DNA of 64,000 nucleotides, from NCBI RefSeq assembly GCF_003259175.1, contig NZ_QGOK01000018.1, positions 55,514-119,513 of the forward strand. The letters are read 5' to 3'. The notes under the pieces are model-generated. The model made no database searches, was not told the DNA's origin, and saw nothing but the letters and a program-made list of their open reading frames with translations. The position numbers and the translations under genes are program-made. Each line of letters begins with the position of its first letter. Within the stretch, counting starts at the first letter, position 1. Shown one piece after another: positions 35,082-45,700 of this stretch. Source of the DNA: Marinomonas shanghaiensis. Its GTDB lineage: Bacteria > Pseudomonadota > Gammaproteobacteria > Pseudomonadales > Marinomonadaceae.

Positions 35082-36257
35082 CTAACGAGACACCAGCATC
35101 GCTACACCCATACCGCCGCCAATACACAAAGTCGCCAGTCCTTTTTTAAGATCTTGACGCTGCATTTCATGGAGCAATGTAACTAGAATTCGGCAGCCAG
35201 ACGCCCCAATCGGATGTCCTAGCGCCACGGCGCCACCGTTGACGTTGACCTTGTTGGGATCCAGACCCAGTTCTTTATTGACACAAAGGGCTTGCACGGC
35301 AAAAGCTTCGTTGGCTTCAATTAGATCCAAATCCGCCACTTGCCAATTGGCTTTGCTGAGTACTTTTTGCGTGGCAGCGATCGGGCCAGTCCCCATAATC
35401 TCAGGATCCACTCCCGCACTGCTTGCCGCTTCAATCACAGCAAGAATCGGCAAGCCCAAACGTTTCGCCTCTTCATCGGATGTCACAATCACCATGGCCG
35501 CGCCATCGTTCAACGTAGACGCATTCCCTGCCGTCACCGTGCCCTCTTTGGTAAACGCTGCACGCAGCTTGCCAAGAGATTCCGCTGTTGTATCGGGACG
35601 AATCTGCTCGTCTGCGTCGACAATAACGGGATCGCCTTTACGCTGAGGAACTGAAATAGCAAGTATCTCTTCAACAAAGCGTCCAGCAGTCTGTGCTTGG
35701 GCGGCTTTTTGTTGGGAGTTGGCAGCGAAGACATCTTGTTCTTGACGACTAATCTCCCAACGATTGGCGATATTTTCCGCTGTTTGGCCCATGTGATAAT
35801 CGTTAAAGGCATCCCACAAACCGTCAGTTACCATGGAATCCAACAATTCCCAGTTGCCCATTTTTTTGCCTGAGCGACTGTTTGGTAACACATGGGCGGC
35901 TTGGCTCATGCTTTCCTGTCCACCCGCCACGACCATTTTAGCGTCGCCATTCAGCACAGCTTGTGCCGCCAATTGCACGGCTTTTAAGCCAGAGCCGCAG
36001 ACTTTATTAATCGTCATGGCAGAGACATGCTTAGGTAATCCTGCATGTATGGCGGTTTGACGAGCTGGGTTTTGACCACAACCCGCCGCCAGTACTTGTC
36101 CCAAAATCACGTCTTCAATGTGATCTTTCAAAATAGGCTGTTTGGCTAACATGCCAGACAAAAGTTGAGTGCCTAATTGCACCGCGCTCAACGAAGATAA
36201 CGCGCCATTAAAGGCACCAATCGGGGTTCGTGCTGCAGCAACGATAACGGCTTTCAT
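35082..36257 (-). CDS. atoB: Acetyl-CoA C-acetyltransferase
   Basis: A 391-residue biosynthetic/degradative thiolase of normal length. The nucleophile is C87 in NKVCGSGLKA, and NEAFAVQ, LGHPIGASG and the second cysteine in CIGGGMGVAML are all intact. It cleaves acetoacetyl-CoA with CoA to two acetyl-CoA. It lies between atoA and atoE on the same strand, with about 20 bp to atoA. Unlike the thiolase at 20.1-21.3 kb it keeps every canonical motif. Confidence 0.94.
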   Translation of the reverse strand: MKAVIVAAARTPIGAFNGALSSLSAVQLGTQLLSGMLAKQPILKDHIEDVILGQVLAAGCGQNPARQTAIHAGLPKHVSAMTINKVCGSGLKAVQLAAQAVLNGDAKMVVAGGQESMSQAAHVLPNSRSGKKMGNWELLDSMVTDGLWDAFNDYHMGQTAENIANRWEISRQEQDVFAANSQQKAAQAQTAGRFVEEILAISVPQRKGDPVIVDADEQIRPDTTAESLGKLRAAFTKEGTVTAGNASTLNDGAAMVIVTSDEEAKRLGLPILAVIEAASSAGVDPEIMGTGPIAATQKVLSKANWQVADLDLIEANEAFAVQALCVNKELGLDPNKVNVNGGAVALGHPIGASGCRILVTLLHEMQRQDLKKGLATLCIGGGMGVAMLVSR

Positions 36258-36277
36258 AAAAAACTCCTTTCATTTTA

Positions 36278-36937
36278 TTAGGCAAAAACCATTTCTGGCA
36301 CATGATCCGGCACAATAAGCTTGCCTTGAGTCTTTTCAATAATCTCTTCCACTGACACGCCTGGCGCTCTTTCTTTCAGGACAAATGCGCCCTCTTCAAT
36401 CTCCAGCCAAGCCAAATCCGTGAGCACTTTTTTAATACAGCCCTTGCCAGTCAGTGGCAAGGAACAATTCGACAATAATTTGGACTCACCATCTTTAGAC
36501 GCATGAGTCATGGTAACAATAATATTCTCCGCACCCGCCACTAAATCCATCGCGCCGCCCATGCCCTTGATCAATTTGTTGGGTATCATCCATGACGCAA
36601 TATTGCCGTGCACATCCACTTCGAATGCCCCCAATACGGTTAAATCCACATGGCCACCACGTATCATGGCAAAGGATTCAGCAGAGGAGAAAATCGACGC
36701 ACCTTTCACTGTGGTCACGGTTTGTTTGCCGGCATTGATCATATCCGCGTCAATGGTGTCTTCGGTGGGAAACTCGCCCATGCCAAGCAAACCATTTTCC
36801 GATTGCAACATAACCGCCATATCTTTTGGGACATAATTAGCGACTAAGGTAGGAATACCAATACCAAGATTCACGTAAAAACCGTCTTGTAATTCTTGGG
36901 CGACACGTTGCGCCATTTGCTCTCTTGTCAGTGACAT
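36278..36937 (-). CDS. atoA: 3-oxoacid/acetoacetate CoA-transferase subunit B
   Basis: A 219-residue beta subunit. The catalytic glutamate is in QSENGLLGMG, and the start region has GFYVNLGIGIPTLVANYV. With subunit A it transfers CoA from acetyl- or succinyl-CoA to acetoacetate or other short acids. It could equally be named scoB, since donor preference cannot be read from sequence. It lies 41 bp downstream of subunit A. Confidence 0.92.
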   Translation of the reverse strand: MSLTREQMAQRVAQELQDGFYVNLGIGIPTLVANYVPKDMAVMLQSENGLLGMGEFPTEDTIDADMINAGKQTVTTVKGASIFSSAESFAMIRGGHVDLTVLGAFEVDVHGNIASWMIPNKLIKGMGGAMDLVAGAENIIVTMTHASKDGESKLLSNCSLPLTGKGCIKKVLTDLAWLEIEEGAFVLKERAPGVSVEEIIEKTQGKLIVPDHVPEMVFA

Positions 36938-36978
36938 AAGAAACCTCTATTTTTATTCTGTTGTTTTGCTCTTTTATT

Positions 36979-37683
36979 TTAGTCAGCGGCTTTAACGGTT
37001 CTTTTTTCGATGCGTTTTTCAAAGGTGCCAAGCACCACACGATCGACATAAATGCCCGGGGTATGGATTTGAGCAGGATCGAGTTCACCCACTTCGACAA
37101 TTTCTTCCACTTCTACAACAGTGATTTTGCCAGCGGTTGCGGCTAAGGGATTGAAGTTCTGTGCGGTATGGCGATAAATGACATTGCCGTAACGGTCGGC
37201 TTTCCAGCCTTTAACAATGGCGAAGTCACCGACGATGGCTTCTTCCAACAGGTATTCACGGCCATTAAATTCTTTGGTTTCTTTGCCTTCTGCGACCGGT
37301 GTACCGACGCCAGTGGCGGTATAAAAAGCGGGAATGCCAGCACCACCAGCGCGCATTTTTTCCGCCAGCGTACCTTGAGGCGTGAGTTCGACTTCCAACT
37401 CACCATTCAGTAATTGCTTTTCGAATAAGGCGTTTTCGCCCACATAAGACGACACCATTTTGCGAATTTGCTTATCTTCGAGCAGAATCCCCAAACCAAA
37501 CCCATCGACACCGCAGTTATTCGATACAACCGTTAAGCCTTTGGTGCCTTTGCGTTTGATCTCAGCAATCAGATTTTCTGGAATACCGCACAAGCCAAAA
37601 CCGCCTGCCAGCACCGTCATATCATCTTCTAGCCCGATCATGGCTTCTTCATAGGAAGCAACGACTTTGTCAAAACCGGCCAT
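36979..37683 (-). CDS. atoD: 3-oxoacid/acetoacetate CoA-transferase subunit A
   Basis: A 234-residue alpha subunit beginning [18 protein letters not shown]. It has the glycine-rich CoA-binding loop [13 protein letters not shown] and the later segments [20 protein letters not shown] and [14 protein letters not shown]. It starts the four-gene acetoacetate/short-chain acid operon. It is divergent from a lysR gene, with 126 bp between; that gap contains A/T-rich inverted arms (ATAAAT at 37735, ATTTAT at 37761) that could be a LysR site. Could also be called scoA. Confidence 0.92.
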   Translation of the reverse strand: MAGFDKVVASYEEAMIGLEDDMTVLAGGFGLCGIPENLIAEIKRKGTKGLTVVSNNCGVDGFGLGILLEDKQIRKMVSSYVGENALFEKQLLNGELEVELTPQGTLAEKMRAGGAGIPAFYTATGVGTPVAEGKETKEFNGREYLLEEAIVGDFAIVKGWKADRYGNVIYRHTAQNFNPLAATAGKITVVEVEEIVEVGELDPAQIHTPGIYVDRVVLGTFEKRIEKRTVKAAD

Positions 37684-37809
37684 TTTATTCTCCTGTTTTT
37701 TTATTCTTAATGTCCTCCAGTTTGACCTAAGGCGATAAATAAATTAAATTTGTTTTTTCTATTTATTAATAAGTTTATCAAAACAATAATCACAAAGAAG
37801 ACTTCCAGC

Positions 37810-38691
37810 ATGAACGTCAAACAAATTCGAGCTTTCTTGGCAGTTGCCCAGTCTATGAGCTTTGCCAGTGCGGCCACGCAACTGCATTTGTCCCAACCGG
37901 CGTTGAGCCTATCCATTAAAAGCCTAGAAGATAATTTAGGCGGGAAGCTACTGACTCGAACCACGCGCCATATTGCGTTAACGCCTGAGGGGGAAGCCTT
38001 GGTCCCCATTGCTAGGCGATTACTCGCCCAATGGGAAAATGCCGAAGACGAAATGAAGCAACGCTTTGCATTGCAGTTAGGAAAAATCACCATTGCTTCC
38101 ATGCCGTCGTTTGCCGCGTCATTGCTGCCAAAAGCGATTCGTAATTACCATGCTTCATACCCAAATATTCAGGTTGCCATCGACGATGTGTTATCGGATG
38201 TGGTAGTAGAAATGGTGCGCAATAACCAAGTGGAGCTGGGGATTTCCTTCGAACCAAGCAATCTTGTAGACCTGTCTTTCCATCCGCTTTATGAAGACAG
38301 ATTTATTGCTATTTTGCCTAAAAACCACCCGTTAGAAACGCTAGATACCATTGCTTGGCAGGCCTTATTAGAATACGACTTCATCACCTTACAACGCCCT
38401 TCCAGTGTTCGCACCATGATAGAAAACACACTGCAAGACGCAGGTATCGAACTCAATGTGGCTTTTGATGCTCACCAACTTGCTACCGTAGGACGCATGG
38501 TCAGCGAAGGCATGGGGGTTGCGGTTGTCCCTGCTCTATGTCGACAACAAGCCATAGAACAAGGTGCCATCTGCCGCCCTGTGATAGCACCCGAAATTCG
38601 TCGCCGTGTTGGTGTCATCTGCCAACCCAGATCCAACCTCTCTATCGCCGCAGCAGCCATGCTGGATGTATTGATGGATACTTATGCTTGA
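37810..38691 (+). CDS. LysR-family regulator, divergent from ato operon
   Basis: A 293-residue LysR protein. The helix-turn-helix is at residues 1-60 (MNVKQIRAFLAVAQSMSF, SQPALSLSIKSLED), with a substrate-binding domain after residue 90. The ATG at 37810 is chosen because the family starts directly at MNVKQIRAF; a longer frame adds 20 unrelated hydrophobic residues. Its divergent place next to atoD suggests control of acetoacetate/short-chain acid use. Confidence 0.9.
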   Translation: MNVKQIRAFLAVAQSMSFASAATQLHLSQPALSLSIKSLEDNLGGKLLTRTTRHIALTPEGEALVPIARRLLAQWENAEDEMKQRFALQLGKITIASMPSFAASLLPKAIRNYHASYPNIQVAIDDVLSDVVVEMVRNNQVELGISFEPSNLVDLSFHPLYEDRFIAILPKNHPLETLDTIAWQALLEYDFITLQRPSSVRTMIENTLQDAGIELNVAFDAHQLATVGRMVSEGMGVAVVPALCRQQAIEQGAICRPVIAPEIRRRVGVICQPRSNLSIAAAAMLDVLMDTYA

Positions 38692-38758
38692 TCGCATCTA
38701 GCTTGAGACACAATAACCTTGGATAAACTATTAGACTGCCTCACCATTACCAGCAAAA

Positions 38759-39022
38759 TCATGCACCATAATGCGTTTTTGCTCGAACAATCAACACAAC
38801 ACAACGATCATTTTCAATTCGGTAAACAATACGATCTTGGAAACTAAGACCAACAGAATAATAGCCCTTTAAATCTCCCACCAGTGCCTTTCCGGTCTCC
38901 GGTGAGACCGCAATTTTATGCCGCAAAATATCTTTGAGTTTGCTCTTTAACTTTGGTGAAAGCTTGGCAACATCTTTTTGTGCCTGCTTAGTGAACTCAA
39001 TCTGATAGCGTTCACCACTCAC
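38759..39022 (-). CDS. RelE/ParE-superfamily toxin
   Basis: An 87-residue basic protein. KQAQKDVAKLSPKLKSKLKD and the end YSVGLSFQDRIVYRIEND are typical of RelE-fold ribosome-dependent mRNA interferases. It starts with GTG overlapping the antitoxin stop (GTGA). RelE versus ParE activity cannot be decided by eye. It forms a type II toxin-antitoxin unit with the upstream gene. Confidence 0.83.
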   Translation of the reverse strand: MSGERYQIEFTKQAQKDVAKLSPKLKSKLKDILRHKIAVSPETGKALVGDLKGYYSVGLSFQDRIVYRIENDRCVVLIVRAKTHYGA

Positions 39023-39282
39023 AAAGGCTCTCCAAACACCTCTTCAAAGCTCACTACCTCACCCGCATTTGCTTCAAGAACAGATTGATTAAACGTCTGC
39101 TTAAAATCTGGTTGCGACAAAAGGTACAGTGTTTCCTGCAAACCTTCATAGTCCTCAGCTGACATAATGACGGCATTGCCTGATTTATGCTGCACTTCAA
39201 TAATGTCATGTTGCTGATTCGTTTGCTTAATGAGCTCAAAAAACGTTTTTCTTGCTTCTGTCGCCGTTATTGTAATCATCAT
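39019..39282 (-). CDS. Phd/YefM-family antitoxin
   Basis: An 87-residue protein. The N-terminal DNA-binding part (ITATEARKTFFELIKQ, then AVIMSAEDYEGLQETLYLL) is the Phd/YefM fold, and the acidic C terminus binds the toxin. Start is one of two adjacent ATG codons. It overlaps the toxin gene by 4 bp. An inverted GTAC pair lies just upstream, consistent with autorepression by the toxin-antitoxin complex. Confidence 0.87.
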   Translation of the reverse strand: MMITITATEARKTFFELIKQTNQQHDIIEVQHKSGNAVIMSAEDYEGLQETLYLLSQPDFKQTFNQSVLEANAGEVVSFEEVFGEPL

Positions 39283-39297
39283 TCACCCTCCAAAAAC

Positions 39298-39313
39298 GTA
39301 CCGAATAATGTAC
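39298..39313 (-). promoter_or_regulatory. Candidate antitoxin operator
   Basis: GTACCGAATAATGTAC has GTAC at both ends (39298-39301 and 39310-39313), 16 bp upstream of the antitoxin start. YefM-type antitoxins bind TGTACA-centred repeats, so the GTAC cores fit autoregulation. Confidence 0.4.
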
Positions 39314-39572
39314 CACCTGTTCTTGTTGGAGTAAATAACAAACCGTAGGGCTGCATTAGGGAGGCACGACCGTAATTTGCCAAAGCAGCATTTACGATCC
39401 CAACAAAATTTCCTGTTTGACTGTGAAACCCATCTTTTGTTGGTCACCACCCAGAAGTTTTCCTAAGCCACGTATTCGACTGTATTGATTAATGCATACA
39501 GCCAACGCCAATATTACGAACAAAATAAGGAACGATGATAATCTTTTGCATTTAAGTCGCTTTCAGCCCTTA

Positions 39573-39614
39573 TTTCTGTCGCTCAAAGAACTATCCTTTC
39601 TGTCACTGGTGACA
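39573..39614 (+). promoter_or_regulatory. Direct repeat and palindrome before fdhA
   Basis: TTTCTGTC occurs at 39573-39580 and 39597-39604, 24 bp apart. The second copy runs into the inverted repeat TGTCAC-TG-GTGACA (39601-39614). This lies 52 bp before the formaldehyde dehydrogenase start, a good place for a regulator site. No regulator gene is adjacent. Confidence 0.35.
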
Positions 39615-39665
39615 AAATGACCAGTCACGCACACAACAAAAACAACAGCAAAAAAGGATGTCGTT

Positions 39666-40859
39666 ATGAGTACTCATGCAAATCGCGGTGTTATTTATCA
39701 GGGTAATGGCACGGTTAAAGTCGACGTTATTCCCTTTCCTGAGCTCGCTATTGGCAAACGCCGATGCGATCACGGTGTTATTCTTAAAGTCGTTACCACC
39801 AATATTTGTGGCAGTGATCAACACATGGTCAGAGGCCGTACCACGGCGCCAACGGGGTTGGTATTGGGCCATGAGATCACGGGCGAAGTGATTGAATGTG
39901 GCCGAGATGTAGAGTTCATTAAGGTGGGGGATTTGGTGTCTGTCCCTTTCAACATCGCTTGTGGTCGTTGCCGCAACTGTAAAGAAGGCAAAACAGGTAT
40001 TTGTCTAAACGTTAACCCAGCTCGTCCCGGTGCCGCTTATGGCTATGTTGACATGGGCGGTTGGGTGGGTGGACAAGCGGATTATGTGATGGTGCCTTAC
40101 GCGGATTTTAACTTGCTGAAATTCCCCGATGCCGATCAAGCTCGTGAGAAAATCCAAAGTCTCACCTTGCTCTCTGATATTTTCCCAACGGGTTTCCATG
40201 GTTGCGTCACCGCAGGTGTGGGTCCGGGCTCTACCGTGTATATCGCAGGCGCAGGCCCAGTTGGTCTTGCGGCGGCGGCTTCCGCTCATTTACTTGGTGC
40301 AGCGTGTGTGATTGTTGGCGATATGATTGAAGATCGACTCAATCAAGCACGTTCTTTTGGTTGTGAGACAATAGACCTTAAACAAGAGGGTGATATTCAA
40401 GATAAGATCGAAGCCATTCTTGGGGATCGTGAAGTGGATGCTTTTGTTGATTGCGTAGGGTTTGAGGCTCATGCTTGTGGCTGTAATCACCATCAGGAAT
40501 CCCCTGCGGTGGTATTGAACTCTGCGATGCAAATGACTCGCGCAGGCGGCCAAATTGGTATTCCTGGTTTGTACGTCACAGAAGACCCAGGTGCGAGCGA
40601 TGATGCAGCCAAACAAGGCAGCTTGAGCATGCGTTTTGGTCTAGGATGGGCAAAATCGCATTCTCTTCATACTGGCCAATGTCCAGTAATGAAGTACCAT
40701 CGCCAGCTAATGCAAGCCATCTTGTTTGATAAGATAGACATTGCAAAAGCGGTCAATGTGCAAATGATTTCACTGGATCAAGCACCACAAGGCTATGCCG
40801 ATTTTGATGGCGGCGCCGCGAAGAAATTTGTTATCGACCCGCATAAAATGGTGAGTTAA
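39666..40859 (+). CDS. fdhA: Formaldehyde dehydrogenase, glutathione-independent
   Basis: A 397-residue zinc-dependent dehydrogenase, close in length to Pseudomonas putida FdhA (399). Catalytic zinc ligands fall in NICGSDQHMVRG and LGHEITGEV, and the structural zinc cysteines in ACGRCRNCKEGKTGIC. The NAD motif is AGAGPVGLAAAASA. The insertion that buries NAD in this family is present, so no glutathione is needed. It converts formaldehyde to formate, or dismutates aldehydes. A single gene with its own terminator. Confidence 0.94.
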   Translation: MSTHANRGVIYQGNGTVKVDVIPFPELAIGKRRCDHGVILKVVTTNICGSDQHMVRGRTTAPTGLVLGHEITGEVIECGRDVEFIKVGDLVSVPFNIACGRCRNCKEGKTGICLNVNPARPGAAYGYVDMGGWVGGQADYVMVPYADFNLLKFPDADQAREKIQSLTLLSDIFPTGFHGCVTAGVGPGSTVYIAGAGPVGLAAAASAHLLGAACVIVGDMIEDRLNQARSFGCETIDLKQEGDIQDKIEAILGDREVDAFVDCVGFEAHACGCNHHQESPAVVLNSAMQMTRAGGQIGIPGLYVTEDPGASDDAAKQGSLSMRFGLGWAKSHSLHTGQCPVMKYHRQLMQAILFDKIDIAKAVNVQMISLDQAPQGYADFDGGAAKKFVIDPHKMVS

Positions 40860-40881
40860 TCCTGCTCTTACTTTTCTTGTA

Positions 40882-40918
40882 AAAAAAACTCGTCAACGTA
40901 ATGTGGACGAGTTTTTTT
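40882..40918. terminator. Bidirectional intrinsic terminator
   Basis: A 13-bp perfect stem, AAAAAAACTCGTC (40882-40894) and GACGAGTTTTTTT (40906-40918), with an 11-base loop. It serves the convergent fdhA and two-partner secretion units. Confidence 0.93.
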
Positions 40919-40941
40919 ATATACAAACAAATAACGCGTTT

Positions 40942-42678
40942 TTACGGATTTAAACCGTTTGTCAATGTAGAGCCATCAATCGGTGCTGGCGTACCGCCAC
41001 CAAAGCGATAGGTTAAAGAACCTAAAATTCGTGGTGATGAGGTATCATAGATATCCGACACAGACTCTCCACCGACTTTTTTCCATGCAGCAAAAACATC
41101 AGCACTCCAATTAGCATGCTCATATTTCAATCCAAAACCTGCACCCGCTAGATTTCGGGTTTCACTTAACAAAGAAGCGGTTGGTTTTGCATAGGTATTG
41201 ATTCTACCTGCATCATAAAATACATAGGGGGTGAAGTCGTTAATGTTATAACGCAGCTCTAACTGTGTGTAGTACCCTTCATCACCACCGCCGTTCTCGC
41301 CAGCCTCTCCTGAAGGATAAGCCCGCACTGCGTTCGTTCCCCCCAAATACAGGTCTTCTGAAGCGTCTAGGTTTTTGTTAGTGTGTTGAGCACTGCCTTT
41401 AACAAACAAACTGAACCCAGAAGGCAATGACTGAATACGCGCCACTTCTAATGTGGTTTTTACAAAATCACCATCACTATTCACTGTGTCATCGTTATTA
41501 GAAAGATTCCCTAAGCCTACCGTCAGAGCACCATAGGTAATACCTCCGCCTAGATACTGATCTCGAGTATCAAATGCAAGAGCTAGCGGGACGCTGTTCA
41601 CAAATTTTGTTAACTTGCTGTCCGCTGAGCGATAAAAGTCCATCAAGTCTTTACGCTCTATGTTGGCCTTTGCGTTCACGTTCGTCAGCTGTGAACGAAT
41701 CAACGGATAACTTAAACCTATACTATAAATATTTGAGCTACCAATGGCATCCAACGACTCATACTCTCTTCCCAAGGTATATTCCGTTCGGCTAAAAGAG
41801 GCGTTGAATCTTAAACCATTTGGCATGACTGGTAAGCTGTATCCCAAATGACCAAACAACATATTTTCATCGGTATACATCGCACGCACATTTAACTCAT
41901 CACCGAAGTTAAACATATGGGCTTTTTTAATACCTGCCTGAACTCGGTTATAGCCAGTATAACGGCTGCCTTGATTATCAATCGTGACATCCCCGAACAT
42001 TTGCTGTTCAGGGATTAAAAGCACATTGAGGTCTGCTGTTCCAGTACTATTGCCGGGACTAACAGAAGGCAGCGCTTTGTAACCTGGAATATCGTTCATG
42101 ATCAATGAGATACGCTCTAGTTTACTGGATTCAATTACCTCATTAGGCTCAATAGTGGATAAATACGCTTGCGCTTTGGCTTGTATATCTTGAGTCGCTT
42201 TTACCGTGGCACGACCGTACTTGCCTTCCAAGACATCGATTCGCAACTCTCCATTTTTCATGCTCTGAGCTGGTATATAAGCTCTCGCAAAGGGATAACC
42301 GCGATCTCGGTAAAAAAGACTGATCTTATTTGCTAAACTACGGTAACCGGCCAAGTCATAAGACTTATCCAAAATATCACCTAAACTGGCCAATATTTCC
42401 TCTTCTGTAAAGACCGACAAACCTGTAATTTGCAGTTTGTTCAACACAGCTTGCGGACCACCGGAAGCGGCTTCAGTTAATGCATTACCATCAAATTGAA
42501 TGGTAAAATCCGACGGTTCAGGTGCCACTAACCTTGGCTGGGTTTGCTGAATCAATGTTCCCGAGTTAGTGGGTGGCAGTGACTCCGCATTAGAGACCAC
42601 AGAGACACTTGCCACCAACACTGCCACAGATAAATTCAAAGGTTTTGTGATGCTTTTTTTCGGTAATACTCTTTTCAT
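40942..42678 (-). CDS. Two-partner secretion transporter TpsB (ShlB/FhaC family)
   Basis: A 578-residue outer-membrane protein of the Omp85 superfamily. A signal peptide ends near residue 31 (SNA before ESLPP), followed by two POTRA domains (LNKLQITGLSVFTEEEIL, LRIDVLEGKYGRATV) and a 16-strand barrel. The conserved loop-6 type motif is seen as YLGGTNAVRAYPSGEAG. The terminal LGSLTYRFGG... precedes a short tail. It secretes the TpsA protein encoded 35 bp upstream in the same operon. Confidence 0.93.
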   Translation of the reverse strand: MKRVLPKKSITKPLNLSVAVLVASVSVVSNAESLPPTNSGTLIQQTQPRLVAPEPSDFTIQFDGNALTEAASGGPQAVLNKLQITGLSVFTEEEILASLGDILDKSYDLAGYRSLANKISLFYRDRGYPFARAYIPAQSMKNGELRIDVLEGKYGRATVKATQDIQAKAQAYLSTIEPNEVIESSKLERISLIMNDIPGYKALPSVSPGNSTGTADLNVLLIPEQQMFGDVTIDNQGSRYTGYNRVQAGIKKAHMFNFGDELNVRAMYTDENMLFGHLGYSLPVMPNGLRFNASFSRTEYTLGREYESLDAIGSSNIYSIGLSYPLIRSQLTNVNAKANIERKDLMDFYRSADSKLTKFVNSVPLALAFDTRDQYLGGGITYGALTVGLGNLSNNDDTVNSDGDFVKTTLEVARIQSLPSGFSLFVKGSAQHTNKNLDASEDLYLGGTNAVRAYPSGEAGENGGGDEGYYTQLELRYNINDFTPYVFYDAGRINTYAKPTASLLSETRNLAGAGFGLKYEHANWSADVFAAWKKVGGESVSDIYDTSSPRILGSLTYRFGGGTPAPIDGSTLTNGLNP

Positions 42679-42713
42679 AAAATCTAACCTTAATCCTAAT
42701 TTTCGGAAATTTA

Positions 42714-45700
42714 TTATCTGACAGTCTCTTCTGTATTCACCGCTTGATCAGGATTAACTGTATTTATACCGCCATCCACTATAAACACTTGGTTATTAAA
42801 ACTAGCGCCATTATTAACCTGTGATAATAAAATAGTGTCTATTGAGACGTCACCTTGCCCCCCTGAACTCACCGAAGTGGTTGAACCTGTAGACGATATT
42901 GAAACCACTTGCATGCCCCCAACAGCGACGACTGGAGCATTGCCCAAATTTGGTCGAGGAATGACCACAGGTGCTGGTGGAGGTGCAGGAATGAACACCA
43001 CAGGAGGATTGTTAGGGTTGATGTCAGCAGTTGTTGTCATGGTGCTTGCTGGTGCGGTTAAACCGCCCAAAGCATCTTTTACCATGACAATGTAGTTAGC
43101 CGCATCAACACCAGCGACACGCAGACCGTTAATAGTCACTGTTTTGTCCATTCCTACTATTTCATCTGAGAAACTAGCATCAGTAAAAGTCAAAAAGACT
43201 CTTTCATTGCCAACCACACCGTTAACGACCAATGGGTTATTAATGTCATTAAGCTGTCTTAGATTTATATTTTCTGGCGCGATCGTTAATGTCGTCGTTG
43301 TGCCGGTTGTTGCATCAAATATTTTATCTCTTGTGCTTGCAACCGCCACTAAAGAACGAGCAGTAATGGCTGCGTCACCTGTTGCCGTGATAGGCAGGTT
43401 GTAATTTGATTTTAAAGTGGAACCTACCACATCAAAGTCATTTGCAACCAAGCTGGTTATCACATTGTTGGCGTCAGCAACGTCTTTATCGTTATAAGAC
43501 CCTGTTGCTTTATTAACAGTGAAGCTTTCTCCCTCAACCAAGTTCGCTATGCTGTAATTGTCATTGGTCAGCGTAGCATTCGTATTGCCGTCATACACTT
43601 TTGTGGGCGTATTGATAATAGAAGCCGTCAGCGTTCTCGCGGTAATACTGCCTGCACCTGTCGCAGTCACTGGCATGATGTAGTTGCTGGCGAGAGTTTC
43701 ATTACCTTGCGTAAAATCTTCCTCAGCTAAACTGGTCGTGACAGTGCTAGCGTCAACAACGTCTTTATCGTTGTAATCCCCAGTTGTTTTCGTAACAGTG
43801 AAGCTTTCGCCATCAACCAAGTTAGCAATGCTGAAATTGCCATTGGTCAATGTTGCATCGGTATTACCATCGTACACTTTTGTTGGCGTATCAATAATGG
43901 AAGCGGTTAGCGTTCTGGCAGTAATACTACCCTCACCTGTCGCAGTAACTGGCATGATGTAATTACTCGCTAGCGTATCACTTCCTTCAGTGAAGTCTCC
44001 TTCAGCTAAGCTGGTAGTAACATTGCTGGCGTCAAGCACGTCTTTATCGTCATAAGTCCCTGTTGCTTTGGTAACGATAAAGCTTTCTCCTTCAACCACA
44101 TTCGCTATATTAAAATTAGCATTAGTCAATGTCGCATCCGTATTGCCGTCATAAACTTTTGTCGGTGTGTCCGTAATCGAAGCGGTTAACGTGCGCTGAG
44201 TAATACTCGCAGAGCCCGTTGCCGTAGTCGGTAATGCATAGTTTGAGGCTAACGTTTCACCTACTGCTGTGAAGTCCTCTGAGATTAAACTCGTTGTGAC
44301 GCTATCAGCATTGGCTACGTTTTTAGAATTATACGTTCCCGTTTCTTTGGTAACCGTCAGCATTTCACTGCCAATAAAACCACTTAAATCAAAATTACCA
44401 TTGGTCAAGGTTGCCGTTGTGTTACCGTCATATACCTTAGTAACGTCAATTAAACTCACCGTTAAGGCTTTAGGTGTAACGATGTAAGTATAGGTGTCAT
44501 TAGGACCTGATACGTTGTAGCCCAATTCTTCTGCGCCTGTCACAGCACCCGTATGAGTGATTGTATAAGTATCCGCATTTTTAATCGTTTTGTTATCAGC
44601 AACTTGCCAAACTAACGCATCGGTAAACTGTGTTTTATCGTTATTTACATCTCCTGAAATTCCACCAGTAGAAGGCACTAAGGTAATACCGTCATACTCT
44701 TTTCCAGAAGCAAACCCTATGGTCAATGTTGGTTGTTCACGATAAATAGCGTAATTACCCGTGCCTAAAGCGGCCGTGTAATGGGTATTTGTTTCGTCAC
44801 TATTGTAGCGATAACGACCATTACCGAAATTATACGAACCACTGTCTTCAATGCTGCCTGTATAAACGATGGCTTGACCGCCCGATCCTGTTGTTAAATT
44901 AGCATTTAACAGTACATTGCCACCTACCGCAGTGCCTACATCAGTATCTGAGCCGGCATTAAGCGTTATCGCACCATTTGCCGCTGAGGTGGTCGTAATG
45001 TTGTTATTGACCGTTAGATCGTCGGCTTTAGTAGCAATACTGACCGTTCCTGTTGCTGATACACCACTGACAGAAGACAAACTACCGATAGTCAAGGCCT
45101 TGTCGGTCATGACATTTAGGTTAGCGACGTCTGTTGCGGCGAGAATACCAGCCTCAAAGTTATCGCCTGTTCCAGTCCCTATGTTGCCAGTTATGGTGTA
45201 GTTGGCAGGCCCTTTCAACAATAAGTTACCCGCACTTAGATCACTCCAAGTAAACGAACCACCGTCCAGTTGGGCAACGGTGAGCAGACTAGTCACAGAA
45301 TACATACTGGTATCAAAGCCAGTATTTAAGTTACCTCCACCTGTAACGCTGAAATTATTAAAGGTTGTTTCTGTAGAATCTCTCAAAGTGATCGTGCCAT
45401 TGTTGGCTGCATAGGTCGCTGCTCCCTTATTACCACTGGTATCTATCGTAAAAGAGTTAGCTGGATCACTATTAGTAAGTTTAGCACCTTCGCTACCAAC
45501 AGTTACTGATCCTGCAGAAACGCCCGATGTCGTCGATGTTTGACCAGATACAGGTCCAGTATAGGTGTCAATTGAGACATCATTGGCTAAGACTACTTCA
45601 GAGCCGAGTACGTCAATATTGGCCTGATTAGATTGCAAATCACCATTAAGGGTAACAGTGGCCCCTGTATAGCTTTGCGCGCTGGTTGTAGTATAAGAAC

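Larger units (their letters stand above)
39283..39665. other. 383-bp divergent intergenic region
   Basis: It holds the toxin-antitoxin promoter on the left and the fdhA promoter on the right. Both have candidate operators, listed separately. On the minus strand around 39420-39560 a hydrophobic open stretch (LSSFLILFVILALAV) exists but has no usable start codon, so no gene is called. Confidence 0.4.

Noticed and set aside
39410..39570. Hydrophobic minus-strand frame resembling a small membrane protein
   Set aside because: No ATG, GTG or TTG in a suitable place with a ribosome binding site; probably chance in A/T-rich DNA.
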